DNA of 64,000 nt, from positions 1 to 64,000 of the forward strand of contig JAFYVB010000017.1 of assembly GCA_017549335.1 (NCBI GenBank). Reading direction: 5' to 3'. The translations under genes and the position numbers were made by a program. Shown here in pieces: positions 17,709-26,434 of the stretch; the first letter of the stretch is position 1; each line of letters starts with the position of its first letter. Under the pieces are notes generated by a model. The model did not search any database, had not been told where the DNA came from, and worked only from the letters and a program-made list of their open reading frames with translations. Source of the stretch: Clostridia bacterium. GTDB taxonomy: Bacteria > Bacillota > Clostridia > Christensenellales > Aristaeellaceae.

Positions 17709-18218
17709 TTACGACCAAGAGCGCAAGCGCTCAAAATACACATTCAAAGCTTTCAGATAAGCGCGGATCTGCGGATTTTTGCAAAGCACTTTGCCTGCTT
17801 CCCGCACAGCGCGGACGAATTCGGCGTCCATGCCGCGCACGCCGCTCTCACTCAGCGGGCACACGCTGAAGGCGCGGGGATCGACGATCACTTTGAGGGC
17901 ATCCTTGCCCTCCGTTTCCGTAACCACAGGCGTGAGAGGAAACAGCATGCACGAAAGCGGTCTTTCATCGCGGCTGCAAACGCCGTCGCACACCAGCAGC
18001 TTCATCCCGGGCAAAATCGCGTCATAGGGCGAAAGCTCCATACCCTCGGGCAGAGCTTCATACAGCTTTTCTTCGCCGGGAAAAAGCACCATGCCGCCCT
18101 GACCGTCTTCATCGCAGTCACAGCAGGCCGCGCCGCAGTACTTGCCGCAATCCGTTTTAAGCGGCGTGATATTCTTTAATATCTCCCGTGCCGAAAGCAC
18201 GCAGCTTAACGCATCCAT
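17709..18218 (-). CDS. Cysteine-rich protein of unknown function
   Basis: A 169-residue cytoplasmic protein. Cysteines cluster at 24, 28, 32, 33 and 35 (DCGKYCGAACCDC), with later ones in VCDGVCSRDERPLSCMLFPL and SVCPL. The spacing recalls metal-binding YkgJ/FliB-like proteins with an Fe-S or zinc site, although I cannot assign a family. The start at 18218 has a GGGAGAG site. It is probably cotranscribed with the methyltransferase downstream (16-base gap). Confidence 0.65.
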   Translation of the reverse strand: MDALSCVLSAREILKNITPLKTDCGKYCGAACCDCDEDGQGGMVLFPGEEKLYEALPEGMELSPYDAILPGMKLLVCDGVCSRDERPLSCMLFPLTPVVTETEGKDALKVIVDPRAFSVCPLSESGVRGMDAEFVRAVREAGKVLCKNPQIRAYLKALNVYFERLRSWS

Positions 18219-18295
18219 ACCGTCTCTCCCGCATTTGTTTCCGATTTTAAGTATACCATAAACTGCCTGCGATTGCAACGAATGCAGCCAATCCC

Positions 18296-18324
18296 TTGCA
18301 TTAACGCGCAAAAAAGGCTATACT
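18296..18324 (+). promoter_or_regulatory. Promoter of cca
   Basis: TTGCAT (18296-18301) and TATACT (18319-18324), 17 bases apart, then AAAGGAGG and the ATG at 18358. Confidence 0.8.
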
Positions 18325-18357
18325 TTTATCGCAAGAAACATGAAAGGAGGAGTTCCC

Positions 18358-19515
18358 ATGCCGTTTTCGCTGCCCCAAAGCGTTACGGAAGCGCTGTTAC
18401 GCCTGAATGCGCACGGCTTTGAAGCCTATCTTGTGGGCGGCTGCGTCCGCGATATGCTGATGGGCATTCCTCCCCACGACTTTGATATCTGTACCTCTGC
18501 CCTCCCCGAAGAAACCATGCAGTGCTTTGCAGATGTCCGCGTCATTGAAACAGGCATCAAGCACGGCACGGTCACGGTGATTCTGCACGGGGAGCCCCTT
18601 GAAATCACCACCTTCCGCACAGAGGGCGATTATCTGGACGGGCGTCATCCGTCCTCCGTCGCTTTTACCCGCAGCCTCGAAAACGATCTCATGCGCCGCG
18701 ATTTCACCGTCAACGCCATGGCGTATCACCCCGAAAAAGGACTGACGGATCTGTACGGCGGACGGCAGGATATTGAAAGAAAGCTGCTTCGCTGCGTGGG
18801 CGATCCTACGGAACGGTTCACGGAAGACGCGCTGCGCATTCTCCGCGCCCTGCGTTTTGCGGCGCAGCTGGGCTTTGAGATCGATAAGGCCACGGGCGAC
18901 GCCCTGCACGCGCTCAGGGGAAGACTTTCGCTGATCAGCCGCGAGCGCATCGCAGCCGAGCTGCTGCGCATGCTTGCATCCCCCCACGCCCCGCAGGTTC
19001 TTCATTTATACGGCGACGTTTTCCTTGCCGCCCTGCCCGATTGCACCCGGTTTGATATCGATGCACTGAAAAAAGCCCCCGAGGGGCATACGCTTTTGCG
19101 CACCGCTTCGCTGCTGCACGGCGATCCGAACGCCCAGGCCGTTCTCAAATCCCTGAAGCTGTCCACCGCCTTTACCGAAGACAGCCTGATGCTCATCGAT
19201 GCCTATGATGCAAAGATCGAGCCCCGGGAAGTGCCGCTGTGGCTGGCGAAAATGGGCAAGGAACGCTTTGATGCACTGCTTCTTTTGCGGGAGAAACAGG
19301 AACGGCAAACGCTCTTAAAAGAAGTCCGCCGGGCGCTTGATGAGCACCTCCCCTTCTCCGTGCGCGATCTGGCCATCAACGGCCGCGATCTGATCGCTGC
19401 AGGCTTGCCCGCCGGACCGCATATCGGCGAACTGCTGGAATCGCTGCACAAAGAAGTGTTAATGAGAAAAATCCCCAACGACCGGGATGCATTGCTCAAA
19501 AGAATAAAAGAATAA
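18358..19515 (+). CDS. cca: CCA tRNA nucleotidyltransferase
   Basis: A 385-residue class II enzyme that builds or repairs the 3' CCA end of tRNA without a template. Head domain: YLVGGCVRD (25-32), catalytic DFD (41-43), the RRDFTVNAMAY motif, and RFTEDALRILRALRFAAQLGF neck motif are all intact. Length is normal for Firmicutes. The ATG at 18358 follows AAAGGAGG; an in-frame ATG six codons upstream lies on that site. Own promoter and terminator, so monocistronic. Confidence 0.95.
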   Translation: MPFSLPQSVTEALLRLNAHGFEAYLVGGCVRDMLMGIPPHDFDICTSALPEETMQCFADVRVIETGIKHGTVTVILHGEPLEITTFRTEGDYLDGRHPSSVAFTRSLENDLMRRDFTVNAMAYHPEKGLTDLYGGRQDIERKLLRCVGDPTERFTEDALRILRALRFAAQLGFEIDKATGDALHALRGRLSLISRERIAAELLRMLASPHAPQVLHLYGDVFLAALPDCTRFDIDALKKAPEGHTLLRTASLLHGDPNAQAVLKSLKLSTAFTEDSLMLIDAYDAKIEPREVPLWLAKMGKERFDALLLLREKQERQTLLKEVRRALDEHLPFSVRDLAINGRDLIAAGLPAGPHIGELLESLHKEVLMRKIPNDRDALLKRIKE

Positions 19516-19545
19516 AAAAGAGGATGGCCGAAGCCATCCTCTTTT
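19516..19545. terminator. Terminator of cca
   Basis: AAAAGAGGATGGC-CGAA-GCCATCCTCTTTT, perfect 13-base stem. A near-identical copy (one base different) is at 19744-19773. Confidence 0.85.
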
Positions 19546-19743
19546 CAAGGTGTTGACAAAGTCAACGCCTTGTCAGATGCTGAGAAACCTTGCAAGGCAA
19601 GGAAGCAAGCTTACAGTCAAGGGAGCTTACATGAGGTAAGTGACCGCAGACTGAAAGAGAAGCTGACGCAGCAAGCAAAAATCCCTACCGATGCTTTTGC
19701 ATCCATAGGAATTTTTGCGTTTGCGGGGTTTGTCAGCAATCTG
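19546..19743. repeat. Hairpin-rich intergenic element between duplicated terminators
   Basis: No protein gene is supported in these 198 bases. They hold a palindrome CAAGGTGTTGAC-AAA-GTCAACGCCTTG (19546-19572, one G-T pair) and a long imperfect hairpin with 20-base arms around GATGCTTTTGCAT (about 19675-19718, three mismatches). The ends share TTGTCAG-plus-CTGA words. The 30-base terminator sequence flanks the element on both sides. This is what a MITE-like or mobile intergenic repeat, or a structured RNA, would look like. No second copy is in the window. Confidence 0.55.
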
Positions 19744-19773
19744 AAAAGAGGATGGCCGAAGTCATCCTCTTTT
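19744..19773. terminator. Terminator of the flavoprotein gene
   Basis: Hairpin AAAAGAGGATGGC-CGAA-GTCATCCTCTTTT, ten bases past the stop of the minus-strand flavoprotein; one base differs from the copy after cca. Confidence 0.8.
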
Positions 19774-19782
19774 GCGTTGAAA

Positions 19783-21579
19783 TTATTCCAGACCCAGAGC
19801 AAACTTGGCAGCGTTTTCGCCGGCCAGCTTACCCCAAACGAGGTTACCGGTGTTGCCGGCGCCGCCGATGGTGGTGCGGCCGAATACGTTAGCAGTACCA
19901 ACGATTTCGCCGGCCTGATACAGACCAACGATGCCTTCGCCCTGCGCATTGATAACCTGGCCCTTGGTGTTCATCAGGGGGCCGCCTTCGGTGATCATGA
20001 TGTAGGGAGTGGTCTCGAAGATGTAGTAGGTGCCGCCGGTGAAGGCCTTCATCAGGCGGGTGCGGCCGAACTCTTCGTCATAGCCCTTTTCGGCATAGCC
20101 GTTGTACTTATCAATGGTCTTCTTCAGGTTTTCGGCGTTGATGCCGGCCTTGGCAGCCACTTCTTCGATGGTGGAGCCGCCGAAGAGGACGTTGCCCTTA
20201 GCCAGCTGATCGTCGAAGTTCGCCCAGTTGGCGTCGCCGGTGATGATGGGCATATTCTTGGCCTTCAGATCGTCAACCATGGCCTGGTCAACCATGATGT
20301 AAACCTCGCCCTTGGCCCACCAGGAGGTGATGGCGTCGTAGCTGGAGCCGTCTTCCTTGCCCAGTTCGTCAACGAAGCGGTTGCCCTCGGCGTTCACGAA
20401 TACCAGGTAGGGGAAGTCCTTCACGCGGATGGACAGAGTCTTGGTCAGGCCGCCTTCGGGAGTCTTCAGACCGCCGGCATAGGCAGTCAGGAAGTCCATG
20501 TTGGACAGCACGCCGCCGGCGCGTTCAGCCATCAGCATACCGTCGCCGGTGGTGAACCAGTTGGAGGTGGTGGTGAAGTTCTTGAAGTTGAAGCGGGTCA
20601 CCAGTTCTTCGCTGCGGCCGTAACCGCCGGTGCACAGAACGGTAGACTTGGCATAGAAGTCGCCCTTATCGGTCTTGGCGCCAACAACGGCAGCGCCATC
20701 CATGATCAGGTCGGTAGCGGGGGTTTCGTAAACGATGTAGCACTGGCCGGCGGTGATGTAGGGCTCCAGTTCGCCGTAGATCACGTCAGTCAGAGAGGTG
20801 CGCACGCAGCTGGAAATGCGGTCCACGCTCAGGGGCTCATACAGAGTGGGCTGAGAGGGACGGCGGTTCTTGTCGGAAGCGAACTGGACGCCCAGTTCAA
20901 CCACATAGTCCACTTCGGAGCCGCAGGTATGGGCGAAGTAGTCCAGCAGTTCGGTGTTCCAGGTGTATTCGATGCCGGGGTTGCGCTCGCGATAACCGGC
21001 GTTCAGGCGCTCAACGTCCTGGGCAAGCAGATCGTAATCGTCCTTGATGCCGTATTCGGCCTGCAGCTTGCTGTTGATACCGATCAGGGTACCGCCGCCG
21101 ATGGTGCCGCCGTAGGTGTTGGTCTTCTCGAGGATGACAACCTTGGCGCCGTATTTGCAAGCTTCCACAGCAGTACGCAGACCGGCAACGCCGGCGCCCA
21201 CTACCAGCACGTCAGGATCGGAAATGGGGCACAGAACCTCTTCCTTATCCAGACCCAGCGCGTTCTTCACAGCAGCCTTGATACCGGCCTGGGTGAAGCT
21301 GGCACCGGTGTTGACTTCAACATCGGGATCCTGGGCATCCTTGATGGCGCCGGGAACCACGTCCAGGGCCTTCTCGCAGAAGCCGGGGGTGTCGTTGTGG
21401 CTGATGACCTGAATGTCGGCGATCTTGCCGTCGGCCACGGTCACGGAAACTTTCAGTTCGCCGCCAAAGCCATTGCCCTTGCCTTCGTAAACGCCGTCAG
21501 CGGGCATTTCGGCCACAGCAAAGGAAGTCAGGCTCAGCATCATGGCGAGCATGAGGATGAGAGATACAACTTTCTTCAT
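19783..21579 (-). CDS. Secreted FMN-linked, FAD-dependent flavocytochrome-type reductase
   Basis: A 598-residue exported enzyme. Signal peptide 1-23 with no lipobox; FMN_bind domain about 28-110 ending in TGASFT, the motif where ApbE flavin transferase attaches FMN through Thr96; then a FAD_binding_2 domain with Rossmann motif GAGVAG (128-133) through to GRTTIGGAGNTGNLVWGKLAGENAA at the C-terminus. This is the fumarate-reductase/urocanate-reductase-like layout used in extracellular flavin-based respiration; the electron acceptor is unknown. It lacks heme motifs. The start has AAGGAGAG and a TTGACA promoter. No apbE is in the window. Confidence 0.9.
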   Translation of the reverse strand: MKKVVSLILMLAMMLSLTSFAVAEMPADGVYEGKGNGFGGELKVSVTVADGKIADIQVISHNDTPGFCEKALDVVPGAIKDAQDPDVEVNTGASFTQAGIKAAVKNALGLDKEEVLCPISDPDVLVVGAGVAGLRTAVEACKYGAKVVILEKTNTYGGTIGGGTLIGINSKLQAEYGIKDDYDLLAQDVERLNAGYRERNPGIEYTWNTELLDYFAHTCGSEVDYVVELGVQFASDKNRRPSQPTLYEPLSVDRISSCVRTSLTDVIYGELEPYITAGQCYIVYETPATDLIMDGAAVVGAKTDKGDFYAKSTVLCTGGYGRSEELVTRFNFKNFTTTSNWFTTGDGMLMAERAGGVLSNMDFLTAYAGGLKTPEGGLTKTLSIRVKDFPYLVFVNAEGNRFVDELGKEDGSSYDAITSWWAKGEVYIMVDQAMVDDLKAKNMPIITGDANWANFDDQLAKGNVLFGGSTIEEVAAKAGINAENLKKTIDKYNGYAEKGYDEEFGRTRLMKAFTGGTYYIFETTPYIMITEGGPLMNTKGQVINAQGEGIVGLYQAGEIVGTANVFGRTTIGGAGNTGNLVWGKLAGENAAKFALGLE

Positions 21580-21626
21580 GGGGAAGCTCTCCTTTTTTTA
21601 TTATATGCGTCTTCGCATACACCTAA

Positions 21627-21655
21627 AAGATATCACAATACCCATCTCATGTCAA
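21627..21655 (-). promoter_or_regulatory. Promoter of the secreted flavoprotein
   Basis: TTGACA (21650-21655) and TATCTT (21627-21632) on the minus strand, 17-base spacer. The leader holds a 6-base hairpin (TATGCG/CGCATA, 21604-21619) just before the ribosome site. Confidence 0.7.
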
Positions 21656-21761
21656 CGGATATTGATATTTTTTTATCGATTCGGCATAAACTTCTGTTTT
21701 TTCCCGTTTCGGCTTTTCAAAACCGGAAAAATCGTGTATATTATAGATGGAGGATGATACT

Positions 21762-22934
21762 ATGTTAAATAAAGCTATTCTGATCGTCTTGGATTCCGCC
21801 GGCGTGGGCCATGCGCCCGACGCCGCTGCATACGGCGATGAAGGCGCCAACACCATTGGCCATATCGCCGAAAACACCCATCTGGACCTGCCCAACATGC
21901 GCGCCATCGGTCTGGGTCATATTCCCGGTGCCAATCTGCCTGCCGACAAGAACGCCGCAGGCGCTTTCGGCCGCCTGACCGAGGCTTCCAGCGGCAAGGA
22001 TACCACCACCGGTCACTGGGAGATCGCCGGCATCAAGCTGGAATCTGCCTTCCCCACCTATCCCGACGGCTTCCCCAAGGAAGTGATGGACGCTTTTGAG
22101 CAGGCCATCGGCCGCGGCACGCTGGGCAACAAGCCCGCCAGCGGCACCGCCATTTTGCAGGAGCTGGGCGAAGAACACATAAAAACCGGCAAGGTGATCG
22201 TCTACACCTCCGCCGACAGCGTATTCCAGATCGCCGCCCACGAGGAGATCGTTCCCGTGGAAGAGCTTTACGATATGTGCCGCAAGGCCCGTGCCATTCT
22301 GCAGGGCAAGCATGCCGTAGGCCGCGTGATCGCCCGTCCCTTTGTGGGCACCTGCGCCGCGGATTTCAAGCGCACCGGCAACCGTCACGATTTCTCGCTG
22401 GAGCCCATCGCCCCCACCATGCTGGATGCGCTCTCCAAGGCGGGCTTTGACAGCCTGGCTGTGGGCAAGATCGAAGATATCTTCTGCATGCGCGGCATCA
22501 CCGACAGCGTGCATTCTGCGGGCAATCCCGCCTGTCTTGACTCGCTGATGCAGTATATGCAAAAGGATTTCAAGGGTCTGTGCTTTGTAAATCTGGTGGA
22601 CTTTGACATGACCTTCGGTCATCGCCGTGACGTGGAAGGCTACGCTCAGTGCCTGCGTGACTTTGACGCCTTCCTGCCCCGTATTCAGCAGGCCATGGGC
22701 GAAAACGACCTGCTGCTGATCACCGCCGACCACGGCTGCGATCCCACCTACAAGGGCACCGATCACACCCGCGAGCGCGTGCCGATCCTGGCCTGGCACA
22801 AGGGCATGAAGAAGGCTGTTGATCTGGGCACCCGCGATTCTTATGCCGACATCGCCGCCACGATCTGCGAAGGCTTCGGCCTTGAAGAGCGTTTCGGCGC
22901 GAATTCCTTCTATTCCGAATTGGAGCTGAACTGA
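21762..22934 (+). CDS. deoB: Phosphopentomutase
   Basis: A 390-residue, metal-dependent mutase of the alkaline-phosphatase superfamily that interconverts (deoxy)ribose 1- and 5-phosphate. ILIVLDSAGVGHAPDA (metal Asp11), SSGKDTTTGHWEIAG (phosphorylated Thr in the DTTTGHWE block), and the metal-site ITADHGCDPTYKGTDHTRE are present. The ATG at 21762 follows GGAGG. Its product feeds from nucleoside phosphorolysis, and the next gene is the phosphorylase, one base away. Confidence 0.97.
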   Translation: MLNKAILIVLDSAGVGHAPDAAAYGDEGANTIGHIAENTHLDLPNMRAIGLGHIPGANLPADKNAAGAFGRLTEASSGKDTTTGHWEIAGIKLESAFPTYPDGFPKEVMDAFEQAIGRGTLGNKPASGTAILQELGEEHIKTGKVIVYTSADSVFQIAAHEEIVPVEELYDMCRKARAILQGKHAVGRVIARPFVGTCAADFKRTGNRHDFSLEPIAPTMLDALSKAGFDSLAVGKIEDIFCMRGITDSVHSAGNPACLDSLMQYMQKDFKGLCFVNLVDFDMTFGHRRDVEGYAQCLRDFDAFLPRIQQAMGENDLLLITADHGCDPTYKGTDHTRERVPILAWHKGMKKAVDLGTRDSYADIAATICEGFGLEERFGANSFYSELELN

Positions 22935-22935
22935 C

Positions 22936-23757
22936 ATGACTGAAATGGAACGTATTACCCGCGCAGCGGACGTTGTGCGTGAAAAGCTGGGCACGGCGGA
23001 GATCGCCGTTGTGCTGGGCAGCGGCCTTGGCAATTACGGTGAAACGCTGGAAAACGTCAGCGAAATTGCATACAGCGAGATCCCCGGTTTCCCCGTATCC
23101 ACCGTCGCCGGTCATGCCGGCAAGCTGATCTGCGGCGAAAAGTGCGGCAAGCGGGTACTGATGATGAGCGGCCGCTTCCACAGCTATGAGGGCTATGACA
23201 TCCACGACGTTACGCTGCCCATCCGCGTGATGGCGCTGCTGGGCGTAAAGCTGCTGATCCTCACCAATGCCGCCGGCGCTGCGAACACCGGCTTTTATCC
23301 CGGCGATCTGATGCTGATCTCCGATCATATCAATCTGGCGGGCAAGAATCCCCTGATCGGGGCAAATCTGGATGAGTTCGGCCCCCGCTTCCCCGATATG
23401 TCCAATGTGTATGACAAGGAGCTTCGCCAGCTGGCGCAGCGCGTCGCTGCCAAAGAGAATATTCTTTTGCGGGAGGGCGTGTACACCTGGTTCTCCGGTC
23501 CCTGCTACGAAACGCCTGCCGAAGTGCGCATGGCGCGCATTCTGGGCGGCGACGCCGTGGGTATGTCCACCGTGCCCGAAGCCATCGTTGCAGTGCACAG
23601 CGGCATGAAGGTGCTGGGCATCTCCTGCCTGACCAACATGGCCGCCGGCATTCTGGAACAGCCCCTGAATCATCAGGAGGTCATGGAAACGGGCGCCAAG
23701 GCCCGCACCTCCTTCCGCAAGGTGCTGGACGGCGTGATCGCCGACGTCGCCTTGTAA
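22936..23757 (+). CDS. punA: Purine-nucleoside phosphorylase
   Basis: A 273-residue trimeric-type phosphorylase that splits purine (deoxy)nucleosides with phosphate to base and (deoxy)ribose 1-phosphate. Phosphate-binding VVLGSGLGNYG (about 25-35), GRFHSYEGYD, LTNAAGAAN, YTWFSGPCYETPAEVRM and GMSTVPEAIVA match the family. It starts one base after the deoB stop, so the two enzymes of nucleoside salvage are cotranslated. A terminator follows. Confidence 0.96.
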   Translation: MTEMERITRAADVVREKLGTAEIAVVLGSGLGNYGETLENVSEIAYSEIPGFPVSTVAGHAGKLICGEKCGKRVLMMSGRFHSYEGYDIHDVTLPIRVMALLGVKLLILTNAAGAANTGFYPGDLMLISDHINLAGKNPLIGANLDEFGPRFPDMSNVYDKELRQLAQRVAAKENILLREGVYTWFSGPCYETPAEVRMARILGGDAVGMSTVPEAIVAVHSGMKVLGISCLTNMAAGILEQPLNHQEVMETGAKARTSFRKVLDGVIADVAL

Positions 23758-23772
23758 AATTTCAGCACATAC

Positions 23773-23804
23773 AAAAGCAGCCTGAAAACAGGCTGCTTTT
23801 TTTG
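23773..23804 (+). terminator. Terminator of deoB-punA
   Basis: AAAAGCAGCCTG-AAAA-CAGGCTGCTTTT followed by more T. The VanZ ribosome site begins right after the T-run, so VanZ is expressed by read-through or from an unseen promoter. Confidence 0.85.
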
Positions 23805-23815
23805 AGGAGTTTTCA

Positions 23816-24235
23816 TTGAAAAAGCTGCGCAATCTGCTGCCCCGCGCCTTGTTCATCCTGTATCTGGCCGTCCTGCTTCGGCTCACCGTTTTTCGAGCCG
23901 GCATGCTGCATAACGGGCTTTTTTCGGGGCGCATGAATCTCCCGGTTTTCACTGCCTACGGACAGCTGTTGTCATGGGGATCATACTTTCACGCCTTTTA
24001 TCTCTTTGTCGGCAACATCGTATGGTTCGTGCCGCTGGGCTGGTTTCTGAGCCGGGAAGGTTTTCCCTTCCTCCCTGCCCTGCTGACAGGCTTTTTGCTG
24101 TCGCTGGCCATTGAATCGCTTCAGTTCGTCTTCGGCTGCGGTATAACGGAAACCGACGATCTGATCCTCAATACGCTGGGAACAGCCTGCGGCGTACTTT
24201 TGTGTATACTCTTTCAGCGCGGCAAAAAACACTGA
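23816..24235 (+). CDS. VanZ-like membrane protein
   Basis: A 139-residue protein with about four hydrophobic segments and the VanZ signature: NLPVF early, GNIVWFVPLGWFL in the middle and ETDDLILNTLGTACG near the end. VanZ proteins are linked to low-level teicoplanin resistance, but in general the function is unknown. TTG start behind GAGGAG. It follows the deoB-punA terminator by a few bases and converges on the XRE gene. Confidence 0.85.
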   Translation: MKKLRNLLPRALFILYLAVLLRLTVFRAGMLHNGLFSGRMNLPVFTAYGQLLSWGSYFHAFYLFVGNIVWFVPLGWFLSREGFPFLPALLTGFLLSLAIESLQFVFGCGITETDDLILNTLGTACGVLLCILFQRGKKH

Positions 24236-24241
24236 CAGGAT

Positions 24242-24706
24242 TTACCGGCCTGCGATGCTTTTTCCGGCCACAAAAATACCTGCCAGCATTTCAGCGACCG
24301 AAAGTCCCAGAAGAATCCCGGAAAAGAAATCCTTTACCGCGGAACCTCCCAGAGTATGGGACAGCGCCTGCGAAGCAATGCCCATCACCACCAGCATGAT
24401 GCCGAAAAGCAGATTCTTTTGTTTTTCCAGCTCCTGCGTTCTTCTCAGCAGCTCCATGATCTGCTCGTCGTCATATGCGCGGACGCTTCTTTCCCGAGCG
24501 ACTTCTCCATCCATCAACTCGGCAACCGTGATTTCCAGTTCCTCACACAGGCTTTTGACGACAGCGTAATCAGGCATACATTTTCCCGTTTCCCATTTTG
24601 AAACGGTCTTATTGGAAACCCCCAGCTTTTCCGCCAGCCGTTCCTGTGTTAAATTTTTCTCTTTTCTTTTTTGCGCGATAAATTTTCCCGTTGTCTGCTG
24701 ATTCAT
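24242..24706 (-). CDS. XRE-family regulator with membrane tail
   Basis: A 154-residue protein: Cro/CI helix-turn-helix at about 8-62 (IAQKRKEKNLTQERLAEKLG, VSNKTVSKWETGK), a linker with a short coiled coil, and two hydrophobic segments (about 98-115 and 128-148) at the C-terminus. A DNA-binding domain on a membrane tail suggests that it reads a membrane or envelope signal. The start at 24706 follows AGGAGG. VanZ, another membrane protein, converges on it; whether they work together is unknown. Confidence 0.85.
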   Translation of the reverse strand: MNQQTTGKFIAQKRKEKNLTQERLAEKLGVSNKTVSKWETGKCMPDYAVVKSLCEELEITVAELMDGEVARERSVRAYDDEQIMELLRRTQELEKQKNLLFGIMLVVMGIASQALSHTLGGSAVKDFFSGILLGLSVAEMLAGIFVAGKSIAGR

Positions 24707-24856
24707 TTTATGTGCCTCCTTTGACAATCTGCACAAAAAGCATAGCGCTTTTCCCCCGAAATAACATCCCCTGTTGAGCGAATTTGCGTGGAATGCGCAA
24801 TTATTGTCGAATAAACGCTTGTTTTCCGCACCCATTCTATCACAGGGAATCAAAAA

Positions 24857-24890
24857 ACAGCAAGCCGTATAAATGATCCGGCTTGCTGTT
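24857..24890 (-). terminator. Terminator of the phosphodiester glycosidase gene
   Basis: AACAGCAAGCCG and CGGCTTGCTGTT form a 12-base stem; on the minus strand it is followed by TTTTTTG. Confidence 0.8.
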
Positions 24891-24901
24891 CATTGTGCGT
24901 T

Positions 24902-26434
24902 TTATTCCAGCGTACCGATGCCGATCACGCTGCTGACCTCGCGCAGGCCCGTGCGCTTGACGTTTTCCTTCTTATTGACGGCTTCGCCCATGAAATACAA
25001 TACCGTGGTATAGCCGCCGTCCAGATTGAAGGCGTCCTTGGCGCCCAGACGCTGCATTTCGTCGATCATCCACTGGATGGTCACGCCGTCGCTGTCGTCG
25101 GCACGGCCCTTGGCGGTGACGATCACATAATGACCGGGCTCGTAATGGCCGATGGCCTGACGGGGCTCTTTGACGTTGTATTCGGTGTAGACGTACTTGC
25201 TCTTGTCGTACACGCGCTGGTTGACTTCGCCGTCCTTGAGCAGGATGGGGCCGAACGCCCACGTGCTCTGCACGCCGTCATCCACATACCACTGAGCGTC
25301 ATGTTCCTCGGCGTAGTACAGCTTGATCGTGCCGTCGGGATAGTAGGCCATCACGTCCAGCGGCGGGAAATCGTAATAATTCTTGGTGGGCTTGTTAGCC
25401 GATTTGATATCGCCGTCACGCACGATGGCGCCCTGCTCGTACTTGTACTCTTTATCGATGGTACGGCGGCTCCAGCGATAGCCGTAGTTATCGTCGGTGA
25501 TGGCAAAAATGGCCTTGCCCTTATCGGCGATGGTCAGAGGATCCTTGAAGTTATGACCGGGTACGCGGCTGCCTTCCGCCAGCAGGGCGCGGAAGGTCTC
25601 CTTTTCGGGATCCATTTTCAGATCCGTCACATACCACACCAGCGGCTGGTTGGGATCGTTATAGCGGCTGATCTCAATGGCCAGCGTATCGCCGATGTAA
25701 TACCAGTGACCGTCTTTCCAATCCTCATGGATGAAGGGCTTGGCCTTTTTGTCGGCAAGGAAGCCGTTTTCATCCCGTTCGGGCAGCTTGACCGCCACTT
25801 TCGGCGAGGTGGTGGGCTTGGGCGTTGCCGTGGGCTTGGGGGTGACCACGCCCTTGGCATGACCGTAATACAAAAGCGCCTGTGTTTCCACGGTAACCAC
25901 GCCGTTGGCAGGCAGATCGTTGGCCTTCTGGAACTTGGTAATACGATCCATCATGCCGGAGTTGCACTGTTCGGAAAGGCTGCTGCCGCTGCTGTACAGA
26001 CCCAGCTTTCGCATCTGCTTTTTCAGCTTTTCCACGTCGTTTCCGTAAGCGCCTTCACCGTATTCGCGGTAAAGACCGTCGCCGCCCGTGCCTTCCTTGG
26101 GCTTGACCGCCTTGGCATCCACAGGCTTGCCGTTCTTTTTCACAGCTGCATCGGAAAACAGCACCTGCTGGGTGTATACGTCCGCCTCGCCCGATTGCGT
26201 CAGGCCGTTGTTCTTTTGGAACAGCTTGATCACGTCGATCATGGCTTCGGTGAAATTGGCGTTGAATTTGCTGGTGGTATAGTATCCCAGCTCCTTCAGG
26301 CGCAATTTGACCGCCATCACGTCATCGCCCGAATTACCGGACACCAGATTGCGGTATACCGTTTCACCCTGCGCCGCGCAGATGCATCCTGCCAGCAGCA
26401 GACAAACAACAAGAAGTACGATTTTTTTCATCAT
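24902..26434 (-). CDS. Secreted phosphodiester glycosidase (NAGPA-type) with peptidoglycan-binding domains
   Basis: A 510-residue exported protein. Signal peptide about 1-24; two PG_binding_1-like modules (about 32-90 and 128-190); a TPKPTATPKPTTSP linker (about 197-212); then a C-terminal NAGPA domain (about 285-510) with the characteristic late motif AFNLDGGYTTVLYFMGE. NAGPA domains remove N-acetylglucosamine or other sugars from phosphodiesters. The wall-binding modules place it at the cell surface, where teichoic-acid-like or wall phosphodiesters are possible substrates (inference). Its ATGATG start overlaps the stop of the CotH gene. Confidence 0.85.
   Translation of the reverse strand: MMKKIVLLVVCLLLAGCICAAQGETVYRNLVSGNSGDDVMAVKLRLKELGYYTTSKFNANFTEAMIDVIKLFQKNNGLTQSGEADVYTQQVLFSDAAVKKNGKPVDAKAVKPKEGTGGDGLYREYGEGAYGNDVEKLKKQMRKLGLYSSGSSLSEQCNSGMMDRITKFQKANDLPANGVVTVETQALLYYGHAKGVVTPKPTATPKPTTSPKVAVKLPERDENGFLADKKAKPFIHEDWKDGHWYYIGDTLAIEISRYNDPNQPLVWYVTDLKMDPEKETFRALLAEGSRVPGHNFKDPLTIADKGKAIFAITDDNYGYRWSRRTIDKEYKYEQGAIVRDGDIKSANKPTKNYYDFPPLDVMAYYPDGTIKLYYAEEHDAQWYVDDGVQSTWAFGPILLKDGEVNQRVYDKSKYVYTEYNVKEPRQAIGHYEPGHYVIVTAKGRADDSDGVTIQWMIDEMQRLGAKDAFNLDGGYTTVLYFMGEAVNKKENVKRTGLREVSSVIGIGTLE

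Noticed and set aside
19617..19949. Minus-strand frame of 110 codons running from the flavoprotein end through the repeat element
   Set aside because: It crosses a terminator and a palindromic element, has no ribosome site and no family match; treated as spurious.
19570..21768. Plus-strand frame of 732 codons opposite the secreted flavoprotein
   Set aside because: The minus strand encodes a complete FMN/FAD protein with signal peptide and motifs; the opposite frame shows only low-complexity Gly/Val/His stretches.
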